A model generated the notes under the pieces. That model was not told the DNA's origin and searched no databases. It was given only the letters and a program-made list of their open reading frames with translations. This document shows, one piece after another, positions 25,712-32,571 of a stretch of DNA of 37,742 nt (position 1 is the first letter of the stretch; each line of letters begins with the position of its first letter). The translations under genes were made by a program, and so were the position numbers. Source of the stretch: Actinomadura hibisca NBRC 15177 (GTDB lineage: Bacteria > Actinomycetota > Actinomycetes > Streptosporangiales > Streptosporangiaceae); assembly GCF_001552635.1 (NCBI RefSeq), contig NZ_BCRO01000003.1, forward strand, positions 1 to 37,742, written 5' to 3'.

Positions 25712-26143
25712 TCACGTCTTCACCTCGAACCAGAATGTCACTCGTCGCTGCGGCTCGGGACCGATCTCCGCACCCCAGTTGTCCGAGAGTGCATCCACGA
25801 TCCGGAGTCCTCGCCCACTCAGGGACTCCAGGTCGGGTGTCTTCATGTGCGGAACCGACGAGGCGAAGCCGTCGTCCAGCACGTCCACCCGCAGCCGTCC
25901 GACGGACATCAGGACCCGGACTCCGAGGGAGCCGTTGACCCGGCCCGACGCCGAGTAGCGGACGGCGTTGCCCAGGACCTCGCCTGCCATGGTCTCGATG
26001 TCGTCCACCAGCGACGACTCGTCGCCGAGGCAGGCCGCCGCGCAGTCACGCACGAACGCCCGCGCGTCCCCCAACTCCGGCGCACCGGCCGGACTGTAGA
26101 AGATCCGCGCCGACACCGCGCCGTTCCCTTCACACGAAGTCAT
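25712..26143 (-). CDS. RsbW-like ATP-binding protein (HATPase_c_2)
   Basis: A 143-residue single-domain GHKL ATPase of the anti-sigma/serine-kinase type. The N box is MAGEVLGNAVRYSA, the G1 box VDVLDDGFAS, and the G2 region SLSGRGLRIVDALS. Such proteins in actinomycetes often sit beside XRE-DUF5753 and DUF397 genes, as here, and may antagonise a sigma factor or the DUF397 partner. The ATG start overlaps the stop of the upstream small gene as ATGA, so the two are coupled. Confidence 0.88.
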   Translation of the reverse strand: MTSCEGNGAVSARIFYSPAGAPELGDARAFVRDCAAACLGDESSLVDDIETMAGEVLGNAVRYSASGRVNGSLGVRVLMSVGRLRVDVLDDGFASSVPHMKTPDLESLSGRGLRIVDALSDNWGAEIGPEPQRRVTFWFEVKT

Positions 26144-26502
26144 GACAGGGTCTCCCGGATCTCGGCCGCCACGGCCAGAGAGTCCTTGACCCAGGCTGCA
26201 CGGCCGTTGCCCCACCTGAAGCACCACTTGTCATCGAAGCCGACGCACAGCACGGCCAGCGGCTTGCTCGGCGGACGCGGCACCATCAGCACCGCCTCGC
26301 CGTCCCCGGCGATGTGCAACGACGATCCGACACCCAGCAACCGAAGATCGGCCAACAGCCGAACCAGCGCACTCAGACGCTGGCCCGTCTGATGAAGATC
26401 TTCACCCGGACGCCACCGTACCCGGGGGTTGTCAGCTGAGCGTGCCGGCGCCGACCACGCTTCGGAGGAGATTGGCTGTTGACACAACATGATCACCGCC
26501 AT
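26140..26502 (-). CDS. Small protein of unknown function paired with the ATPase
   Basis: A 120-residue protein without a recognised domain. It has a helix about 40-55 (QRLSALVRLLADLRLLG), then strands (SSLHIAGDGEAVLMVP, LAVLCVGFDDKWCFRWG) and a final helix. The fold looks like a small alpha/beta sensor but that is conjecture. It is divergent from the XRE regulator and overlaps the ATPase gene, which suggests a shared function in the DUF397/XRE system. ATG 26490 is an alternative start; neither has a clear ribosome site. Confidence 0.65.
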   Translation of the reverse strand: MAVIMLCQQPISSEAWSAPARSADNPRVRWRPGEDLHQTGQRLSALVRLLADLRLLGVGSSLHIAGDGEAVLMVPRPPSKPLAVLCVGFDDKWCFRWGNGRAAWVKDSLAVAAEIRETLS

Positions 26503-26583
26503 CGGTGTTCGTTGAGCGTAACCGGCTGAACTCGCACCGTGCTTATGCGATGCTTCGGCTCAACGAGATATACATAACACGAA

Positions 26584-26614
26584 TATGCAGCCCTGCACAA
26601 TGCAGGGCTGCATA
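26584..26614. promoter_or_regulatory. Perfect 31-bp inverted repeat before the XRE gene
   Basis: Arms TATGCAGCCCTGCA and TGCAGGGCTGCATA match over all 14 bases around a CAA loop. Each arm also contains its own dyad TGCAG-NN-CTGCA, so the site can be read as two adjacent dimer sites. It ends 28 bp before the XRE start. An autoregulatory operator is the likely role. Confidence 0.75.
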
Positions 26615-26642
26615 ATGATGGCTATGTCCCTGGGAGGTGCTT

Positions 26643-27494
26643 ATGGGTGCAGATGGCCCAACTGTCCGGCGTCGGCAGTTGATCACAGAACTCAAACAGC
26701 TGCGTGAGCGCGCCAAGCTCACGCAAGAGCAGGCCGCCGAGCATCTGGTCTGGCATCACACAAAGATCTTCAGGATCGAAACCGGCCGCACACTGCCTCA
26801 TCCCAACGATGTCCGGGCGATGCTGGACGTCTATGGCGTTGAGGGCACCATCCAACGCGAAGCCCTCATCCAGTTGGCCAAGGACGCTCGCAAGAAAGGC
26901 TGGTGGTACTCCTACCGAGATGTTCTGGCCAGCAAGTACGAGATGTACATCGGACTTGAAGCGGAAGCTTCTGCGATCTCCACCTTCGAACTGGCGGTGA
27001 TCCCCGGGCTCTTGCAGACGCCGGATTACGCTCACGCTCTCATCAGGGGTGGTCCTGACGAGTTGGAGCCCGAAGAGATCACCCGCCGAGTCGAGGTCCG
27101 CACCCATCGGCAAGCCATCCTTTCCAAGCCGGATCGTCCCCAGCTATGGGCGATCTTGGACGAAGCCGCCATCCGGCGCATCGTCGGTGGTCCCGCTGTG
27201 ATGAAGGCACAGCTCAAGCACCTTCTTGAATCGACTCACGGGAAGACGACCTTGCAGGTCATCCCACTCAAGCAAGGAGCGCATCCTGGCACCACCGGCC
27301 CGTTCATCCTGCTTGACTTCCCTCGCGCGACCGATCTTCAGGTCGTCTACATGGAGACCATCGGCGGGAACCTGTGGGTCGACAAGCCCGAAGAAGTAGC
27401 GCGCTACAGCGTCGCCTTTGATCATCTGCGAGCTGTGGCGCTCAGCCCTGATGACACCCGCGATATGCTGAATGCAGCCATCACCGACCTTTAG
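26643..27494 (+). CDS. XRE-family regulator with DUF5753
   Basis: A 283-residue protein. The N-terminal helix-turn-helix (about 10-70) includes LRERAKLTQEQAAEHLVWHHTKIFRIETG. The C-terminal DUF5753 (about 95-275) is recognisable by EAEASAISTFELAVIPGLLQTPDYAHAL, RVEVRTHRQAIL and PFILLDFP. These regulators (WhiJ-like family) are abundant in actinomycetes and work with small DUF397 proteins; two such genes follow directly. GGGAGG at 26632-26637 sets ATG 26643. The upstream perfect inverted repeat suggests autoregulation. Codons are less GC-biased than in neighbouring regions, hinting at acquisition. Confidence 0.93.
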   Translation: MGADGPTVRRRQLITELKQLRERAKLTQEQAAEHLVWHHTKIFRIETGRTLPHPNDVRAMLDVYGVEGTIQREALIQLAKDARKKGWWYSYRDVLASKYEMYIGLEAEASAISTFELAVIPGLLQTPDYAHALIRGGPDELEPEEITRRVEVRTHRQAILSKPDRPQLWAILDEAAIRRIVGGPAVMKAQLKHLLESTHGKTTLQVIPLKQGAHPGTTGPFILLDFPRATDLQVVYMETIGGNLWVDKPEEVARYSVAFDHLRAVALSPDDTRDMLNAAITDL

Positions 27495-27515
27495 CATCGT
27501 CCGAGGAGGCGCGGG

Positions 27516-27719
27516 GTGAACCATCTCAGCCTGTCCCGTGCAGTCTGGCGTACGAGTGCACGCAGTCAGCAGAACGGCGCGTGCGTAGAGGTTGCGGAGC
27601 TAGTCGATGTTGTTGCCGTCCGAGACAGCAGGGATCGCGAAGGTCCGCACCTGCTGTTCCCCGATGCTGCGTGGCGAGTGTTCAGCCAGCGAGTGAAGCA
27701 GGGCCTCTACGATCTTTGA
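27516..27719 (+). CDS. DUF397 small protein, copy 1
   Basis: A 67-residue DUF397 protein. The pattern WRTSARSQQNGACVEVAEL then VAVRDSRDREGPHLLFPDAAWRVF matches the family. GAGGAGG precedes the GTG. DUF397 proteins act as small partners (BldB-type) of DUF5753 XRE regulators, in some cases as an antitoxin-like or antagonist factor. It lies 21 bp after the XRE stop and probably shares its transcript. Confidence 0.9.
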   Translation: MNHLSLSRAVWRTSARSQQNGACVEVAELVDVVAVRDSRDREGPHLLFPDAAWRVFSQRVKQGLYDL

Positions 27720-27786
27720 GTTTGGGTGAGGTGTTTCCTTCGGCGGCTGGCAGATGCACGAGGTCGAACGTGAACGGAGGCGCGGA

Positions 27787-27990
27787 ATGACGCATCCTGA
27801 CCTGTCCCGTGCCGATTGGCGCAGAAGTTCTCACAGCGGCCAGAACGGCAACTGCGTTGAGGTGGCCGAGGCGAACGGCTGTGTGGGGGTTCGCGACAGC
27901 AAGAATCCGTCTAGCCTTCCCTTGTGCCTCAAAGCTCAGCAGTGGTCTGCCCTGATCCAGGACATCAAGGCGGACAGCCGCTCTCTCTGA
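27787..27990 (+). CDS. DUF397 small protein, copy 2
   Basis: A second 67-residue DUF397 protein (LSRADWRRSSHSGQNGNCVE, then VGVRDSKNPSSLPLCLKAQQW). The ATG at 27787 fits the family N-terminus and has GGAGG upstream. The C-terminal half lacks the usual Gly-Pro before the hydrophobic strand. It is the better template for the decayed copy at 29.6 kb, which aligns with it position by position around the Trp. Confidence 0.9.
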   Translation: MTHPDLSRADWRRSSHSGQNGNCVEVAEANGCVGVRDSKNPSSLPLCLKAQQWSALIQDIKADSRSL

Positions 27991-28081
27991 ACTTGGGCGG
28001 GGTTCCTCTCCTAGTTCAGGACAACGGCGTTGCGTCCAACACGCTTCGATGCCGACGCCCTAGAACTCGACGCCAGCGAGG

Positions 28082-28093
28082 TACAGTTCTGTA
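28082..28093. promoter_or_regulatory. Dyad TACAG-TT-CTGTA before the PLD-like gene
   Basis: A perfect 12-bp dyad ending 3 bp before the GTG start, of the same form as the TGCAG-NN-CTGCA units near the XRE gene. Its TACAGT part could also be a -10 hexamer for a leaderless transcript, since no ribosome site is visible. Confidence 0.35.
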
Positions 28094-28096
28094 GAC

Positions 28097-28681
28097 GTGG
28101 GACATCTAGAACGCGCCGGTCTAGTCGATCTCTTTCCTCGAACCAGCACCGAGTCACGCGCTGATTTGATCACCCGTATCCGCCATGCACGCAGCCGGGT
28201 CAATCTGTTCGGGCTTACCAGGAACTTCTACGCGGGTGACGATGCCTTGGACGTTTTCACCTCAAAGGCCGCTGACGTGCCCGTGCGCGTCTACGTGATG
28301 GACCCCGACTGCGCCTCTCAGCGGGACCGCTACCGCATCGAGCCGTCGGCGGCGTCCATGGAGGACCCGGAACGCTACACGCGGGAGATCCTCCGCCCGC
28401 TCTACGAGGCGACCAAGGACCTGCCCGACTTCGGGATCTACCTCTACAACTTCCCCGTCTCCTTCGCGATCGAGGAAGTGGACGACGTCTGCCGCGTCAT
28501 GTTCTACGGACATGGAAAGCGCGGGACAGACGGTCCGATTCTGACCTTCGGCGAAGGCACCGACTACCACGCGTACTTCGCCGACCAAATTCGCTGGCTC
28601 GAACGACTTGCCGCTCCAGAGGGCACCCCGGAACCCTGGAAGTCGAAGGGTATTCAGGTCCACCCCTACCAGGGACAGTGA
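28097..28681 (+). CDS. Phospholipase-D-fold-like protein without HKD motif
   Basis: A 194-residue protein that resembles PLD-like domains found next to regulators in actinomycetes. The fold is suggested by DLITRIRHARSRVNLFGLTRNFY, PVRVYVMDPDCASQRDRYRI, IYLYNFPVSFAIEEVDDVCRVMFYGHGKRG and the end YFADQIRWLERLA. The catalytic HxKxxxxD motif is absent, so it is more likely a ligand- or nucleotide-sensing domain than a phosphodiesterase. The GTG start is the only good one; there is no ribosome site, which fits a leaderless message. It precedes a HTH-UTRA regulator, so the two may form a sensory pair. Function unknown. Confidence 0.65.
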   Translation: MGHLERAGLVDLFPRTSTESRADLITRIRHARSRVNLFGLTRNFYAGDDALDVFTSKAADVPVRVYVMDPDCASQRDRYRIEPSAASMEDPERYTREILRPLYEATKDLPDFGIYLYNFPVSFAIEEVDDVCRVMFYGHGKRGTDGPILTFGEGTDYHAYFADQIRWLERLAAPEGTPEPWKSKGIQVHPYQGQ

Positions 28682-28694
28682 ACAACATCGGCAA

Positions 28695-28709
28695 CGGAGC
28701 GTCGCTCCG
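28695..28709. terminator. Short perfect dyad after the PLD-like gene
   Basis: CGGAGCG-T-CGCTCCG, 13 bp after the stop. It could form a small hairpin, but the single-base loop is unfavourable for a terminator, so the role is uncertain. Confidence 0.3.
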
Positions 28710-28798
28710 GGAAGACGGAGTTCGCCATCACCCATCTCTGTGGCTTCGGCCGCTTTGGGCGTGCCAACTTTGATCACTAGATAGGGCGGAGTCGATCC

Positions 28799-29605
28799 AT
28801 GGACCTGAGGACGTTGGGTGACATCTCAGCCGTCCCTGACCCGATCGAACGGGCACGAGCGATCAGTCGGGCCATGACCGAACAGCAGGGGGTGACCGAG
28901 GAGGCGGCGAAGATTCGCCGAGGTGCCATCGCGGAGGCTCGAGAAAACGGCTACAGCTTGGAGCAGATAGCCAAGGCACTGGGCGTCACCCCCGGTCGCG
29001 TCTCCCAGATGCGCAAGGGCCCGGCGGCCCAAGCGCCGACTCCGCCCGTCACTCAAGGCCCGCCAGTGATCGTGCAACGGGCGCTGCCCACCGACCCCAA
29101 GACGCGCGGATCGGTCTCCCTCTTTCTCGTCGAGGCCGAGCGGCAAGGCATCTCGCCCGGCCGCCGGATGCTCTACGTCGGCCCCGAGCCGGCCGCTGAG
29201 CACATCGCGGCCTGCCTGCATGTCGAACCAGGTGACGAGGTCATCGCCCGACGCAAGATGATGACCGCCAACGATGTACCCGTGCGGATCGCCACATCCT
29301 TCTTCCGGAGCGATCTCTTCGCAGGTACGCGCATCGCCGAGCCCGAGTTTGTCAAGCCCACACTGCAGGCCGCCATCGAAGCCCAGGGCTATGCCTTCGG
29401 CCACGCCGAAGAGACTCTTACCGCTCGCCCTCCAACACGCTTCGAGGCCGACACCTTGCAACTCGACCCTGGCGAATGGGTCGTCCAAGTACTACGCGCC
29501 TCCTACGCCAGCGAAGGAGAGCCCATCCACACCCTGGAGACGATCTGCTCGGCCAACCGGCATATTTTCACCATTGGCCAGGTGGGCGGGCTCGACGAGT
29601 TCTGA
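28799..29605 (+). CDS. HTH-UTRA transcriptional regulator
   Basis: A 268-residue regulator. The N-terminal part (about 12-78) is a simple HTH with a long preceding helix: EEAAKIRRGAIAEARENG, then YSLEQIAKALGVTPGRVSQMRKG, resembling sigma-region-4-like HTHs. A Pro-rich linker follows. The C-terminal UTRA ligand domain (about 100-262) shows LVEAERQGISPGRRMLYVG, EVIARRKMMTANDVPVRIATSFF and TLETICSANRHIFTI. UTRA is usually fused to a GntR-type winged helix, so this combination is less common. It follows the PLD-like gene by 117 bp, with GGAG 7 nt before the ATG. Ligand unknown. Confidence 0.85.
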   Translation: MDLRTLGDISAVPDPIERARAISRAMTEQQGVTEEAAKIRRGAIAEARENGYSLEQIAKALGVTPGRVSQMRKGPAAQAPTPPVTQGPPVIVQRALPTDPKTRGSVSLFLVEAERQGISPGRRMLYVGPEPAAEHIAACLHVEPGDEVIARRKMMTANDVPVRIATSFFRSDLFAGTRIAEPEFVKPTLQAAIEAQGYAFGHAEETLTARPPTRFEADTLQLDPGEWVVQVLRASYASEGEPIHTLETICSANRHIFTIGQVGGLDEF

Positions 29606-29648
29606 ACATCATCGCCAGGCAAAAGGTCTTTTAAAAGAGGAGGCCGAC

Positions 29649-30060
29649 GTCACGCCGATATATCCTTTTTTAGGACACTGTGCGTCGCAGCCACAGCAAC
29701 GCCAACGGTAGCTGTGTCGAGCTAGCTGCTCTCGCCAGATCCATCGGGGTTCGAGACAGCACTGCCCCAGGCGGCCCAGTGCTCCGTCTTCAGCGGACAG
29801 CATGGGTCGGTCTGCACGAGAGCATCAGTCAGCTCTGGGTGACCGTCCGGCCGTCCGCACGCCGTCGGGGCCACCGCCGAGCCCTTCTTGCATCGGCACT
29901 TCCCCTGGCAAGAGCCAACGGACTCGACGAGGCCGTCATCGAACTGGATCAAAGCAACGAGGCCGGGCGGCGACTCATCGAGCCACATGGCGTGCAGCAG
30001 ATCCCGCACAGCCCCACTGAACGGCACGGGCGCAGCCGGTATCGACTGCCAACAGTCTGA
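29649..30060 (+). pseudogene. Decayed DUF397 gene running into a GNAT remnant
   Basis: Reading from 29649 gives VTPIYPFLGH, and skipping one T at 29681 restores WRRSHSNANGSCVELA and IGVRDSTAPGGPVLRL. Trp falls at position 11 as in the DUF397 gene at 27787. A GAGGAGG ribosome site is perfectly placed (5 nt) but the start codon is GTC, not GTG. So the copy has lost its start and carries a +1 frameshift. After about residue 55 the open frame continues into LWVTVRPSARRRGHRRALLASALPLARANGLDEAVIELDQSNEAGRRLIEPHG, the C-terminal half of a GNAT acetyltransferase. The open part from GTG 29680 could in principle make a 126-residue chimera, but both halves are incomplete. Confidence 0.7.
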
Positions 30061-30137
30061 GGCCCTGCTCTCTGACAGGCAGATCGGCGGTGCGGTGCGG
30101 CTGTCATGGGACGATCTGGTGCACGCCCGGTACGGGG

Positions 30138-30743
30138 TCAGGCGGGGATGCGGGTGATCTTGACCGCCGGGGTGACCTTGAAGTCGGCGGCGAAGGTGGG
30201 GGTGGAGCCCTTGGGGAACTGGCACTTGTCCGAGTCGGTGATGGACTCGGCCGTCGTCGTCTTCAGGACAGAGGTGGCGTTGGTGTAGGTCCAGGGCCGG
30301 TTCTGCAGGATGACGGAGCAGGCGAAGTCCGATGCCCGGGACGCCAGCGAGAAGAACGGCACCGCTGCCTCGACGGTGGTGCGGCCGGTGGCCTGGTCGT
30401 AGCCCTTGGCATTCAACTGGCTGAAGGAGAAGCTGGGCGAGAACAAGCGCCACGGGCGGCCTGCGGAGTCCGTGCACTGGTCCGTGGGCTGGAGAACGGC
30501 CGTCCCCACAAAGGTGGAGGTGTCGGACTTGCTGGCCATCGGCCCCGACAGGGTCACGTTGGAACAGGTGACCGTGAAGGTGCCGCTCTGGCTTGTGACG
30601 GTCAGGGTCGGTGCCACCGCCTTGAACTTGCCGTCGGCCGCCGGGTTGGCGACCTTCCAGACCGGTTCGGCCGCGTGGGCGGGCGTGGCCGCCAGGGCGA
30701 GGGCGAAGGCGGCGGTGGCGATGACGGCGCGAGTTGTTCGCAT
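30138..30743 (-). CDS. Small secreted protein of unknown function
   Basis: A 201-residue exported protein. The Sec signal peptide is MRTTRAVIATAAFALALAATPAHA with cleavage expected before AEPVWKV. The mature part is about 177 residues of beta-rich, Thr/Ser-rich sequence with four cysteines (in VTCSN, DQCTD, FACSV and DKCQF), enough for two disulfides. I do not recognise the domain. ATG 30743 has AGAGGGA at a good distance, and the longer reading to 30833 lacks support. It stands alone between the accessory cluster and a 437-bp gap. Confidence 0.82.
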   Translation of the reverse strand: MRTTRAVIATAAFALALAATPAHAAEPVWKVANPAADGKFKAVAPTLTVTSQSGTFTVTCSNVTLSGPMASKSDTSTFVGTAVLQPTDQCTDSAGRPWRLFSPSFSFSQLNAKGYDQATGRTTVEAAVPFFSLASRASDFACSVILQNRPWTYTNATSVLKTTTAESITDSDKCQFPKGSTPTFAADFKVTPAVKITRIPA

Positions 30744-30858
30744 GACGTTCCCTCTTTCGGGCAGCGCGAAAGACATCCGCGAGGACGGGGGAAAGGGCGG
30801 GAGGGGCGAGGCCACGGCCGTGGACCGTGCCACTTCGAATGATCAGGATGCTAATCAC

Positions 30859-30871
30859 CTAGATCATCTAG
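30859..30871. promoter_or_regulatory. 13-bp perfect dyad CTAGAT-C-ATCTAG
   Basis: A perfect odd-length dyad about 115 bp before the secreted protein gene (leftward), within a local AT-rich patch. It looks like an operator. No regulator gene is adjacent. Confidence 0.4.
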
Positions 30872-31125
30872 CGGCAAGTGCCCGGCCCATCGCGGGACGG
30901 CCGCTCCAGAAACGCTACGTGACCGGAGCTGTGCGCTCAGGCGAGACATGATGGGTGACACCCGGTGTCCGTCAGCGTCCGGGGCATGGCGTTCTCGCAG
31001 GTGTCCCGGTTCTGCCCGGGGAGTTGACATGTGCTCATCTGGGGAGCAGGTCCGCCGATAAAGGGCCGAATCCCATACGGCGTTTTATCATTATCTGAAA
31101 ACCAGTGTCTGGCCCAAGAGACGTG

Positions 31126-31168
31126 GCCGCCTCGGATAGGTGGAAGCAGAACTCCTTTCCGAGGCGGC
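31126..31168 (-). terminator. Terminator of the glycerophosphodiesterase gene
   Basis: An 11-bp perfect stem (GCCGCCTCGGA with TCCGAGGCGGC), extended by AGG/CCT after one mismatch, about 13 bp past the gene's stop. Followed by no T run on the minus strand. Confidence 0.75.
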
Positions 31169-31180
31169 TTTCGGGAGGGG

Positions 31181-32230
31181 CTATCCCCGGTGTGTGCGGT
31201 AGGCGCGGGGGAGCTTCAGGTGGTTGGCGCGCATGACCTGGCGCAGGCGGTCGGGGTAGTCGGTGATGATGCCGTCCACGCCGTCGTCGATCAGTTTCTG
31301 CATCGTCGGCCCGTCGTCCACCGTCCAGGGGATGACCTTCAGGCCCAGGCGGTGGGCCTGCCGCACCATGTCCCGGGTCACGTACGGGCGGTAGTCGGGG
31401 TCGGTGACCTTGCCGTTCTGCGGGAAGCCGTGGACCGGGGAGAACGCCGAGGCGCCGAAGCTCTTGACGGCCTTCAGGGGGTCGCCGCCGAAGTCGTCGA
31501 TGTCCAGGCCGCCCAGCCATGGGGACTTGCCCGGCTGGTTGGTCTGCAGGAAGTCGTAGTTGGTCAGGGCGACCAGCGGCAGGCGGGGCTCTACGCGGCG
31601 CATGCGCATCAGCGCGCCCCAGTCGAAGCTCTGGATCGTCACCTGGCGCAGGAGGTGCGCGCGGCGGACCTCGCTGGCGGTGATCTGGACGAACTGTTCG
31701 CGCGGGGCCGTTTCGTTGGGTGCCCCTGCTTCGACCTTGGTCTCGACGTTCAGCTTCACCCCGTAGGCCCGGTAGCGGTGGACCAGGTCGAACACCTCGG
31801 ACAGGAGCGGCATCTTCGCCCCTGGCGCCGGGCGCTGGCCGGGGAACTCCGACAACGTCTGCGAGCCGCAGTCCATGGTGCGGATCTGCTTCAGAGTCAG
31901 GGTGTTGATGTACTTGCCGACGTAGGGGAACTCCGGGTCGCCCGGGGTCGCCGGGGCGGTGTCCTTGCACTTGCGGGGGTTGATCCGGCGGTCGTGGGTG
32001 ACGACCGCCCGGCGGTCCTCGGTGATCTGCACGTCCAGCTCCAGCGTGCCGACGCCCAGTTCCAGGGCGTTGGCGAACGCGGGCAGGGTGCTCTCCGCCA
32101 CCAGGCCGAGGCCGCCGCGGTGGGCCTGGAGGTCGAAGGAACGCCGGTGGTCGGCGTGTGCGGGAATCGCCGTCGCCAGGACGGCCGCGCCCGCGACCGT
32201 CGTGACGAGGAGCTGACGCCATCTGTTCAT
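31181..32230 (-). CDS. Exported glycerophosphodiester phosphodiesterase
   Basis: A 349-residue secreted GDPD-family enzyme that hydrolyses glycerophosphodiesters. The signal peptide MNRWRQLLVTTVAGAAVLATAIPAHA has a typical cleavage site before DHRR. The catalytic signature is complete: AHRGG and ES(T)LPAF, then LELDVQITEDRRAVVTHD gives the E-x-D-x-n-H metal and acid-base residues. The barrel closes with KVIPWTVDDG, DGIITDYPDRL. It probably scavenges phosphate or glycerol from phospholipid or teichoic-type polymers outside the membrane. ATG 32230 is chosen because the signal peptide begins there. Confidence 0.93.
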   Translation of the reverse strand: MNRWRQLLVTTVAGAAVLATAIPAHADHRRSFDLQAHRGGLGLVAESTLPAFANALELGVGTLELDVQITEDRRAVVTHDRRINPRKCKDTAPATPGDPEFPYVGKYINTLTLKQIRTMDCGSQTLSEFPGQRPAPGAKMPLLSEVFDLVHRYRAYGVKLNVETKVEAGAPNETAPREQFVQITASEVRRAHLLRQVTIQSFDWGALMRMRRVEPRLPLVALTNYDFLQTNQPGKSPWLGGLDIDDFGGDPLKAVKSFGASAFSPVHGFPQNGKVTDPDYRPYVTRDMVRQAHRLGLKVIPWTVDDGPTMQKLIDDGVDGIITDYPDRLRQVMRANHLKLPRAYRTHRG

Positions 32231-32553
32231 GCGAGCACGGTCCCGACCATGATCGTCGATCAGGCGTGCAGCAGGTGAGCCCGGGACGAACCCTTCATGT
32301 CGGTAGAGCGCCCCCAGGGAGCGGGCGATGGGGGCTCGGCTGGCGGCTGTTCGACCTTCCCGTTCCGCGTGCGGAGTTGTTGCGGCGGCTCCTATTGAGC
32401 TGTCGTGTTGCAGGTGCCCGACTGCCGGTGGACTCGGGACGCTCTCCAACTCGTGTGGTGATGCCGGTCGGGAGCCAGGTGACCGGGGAGCAGATCGTTG
32501 CCGCACAGTATTGATCATGTCTTGAGCGGGGGGACCGTTTCCGCTGCTCGGCC
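32231..32553. other. 323-bp divergent intergenic region
   Basis: It separates the phosphodiesterase gene from the surface protein gene and should contain both promoters. An 82-codon open frame at 32266-32514 has mixed third positions and no ribosome site, so I do not call it. No strong dyad was found. Confidence 0.55.
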
Positions 32554-32571
32554 GTGGTGATCAACTTCGTT

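Larger units (their letters stand above)
30744..31180. other. 437-bp intergenic region
   Basis: No convincing gene. It contains the promoter of the secreted protein gene, a 13-bp perfect dyad (30859-30871), an AT-rich patch at about 31080-31105, and at its right end the terminator of the phosphodiesterase gene. A TTGACA hexamer at about 31024 has no matching -10. Confidence 0.6.

Noticed and set aside
27516..27990. DUF397 genes as a toxin-antitoxin pair
   Set aside because: Neither has a toxin motif; they are two copies of the same family following a DUF5753 regulator.
31024..31029. TTGACA promoter hexamer
   Set aside because: No -10 at the right spacing and no gene starting downstream on that strand.
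32266..32514. 82-codon open frame in the intergenic region
   Set aside because: No ribosome site, mixed third-position usage and no recognisable family.
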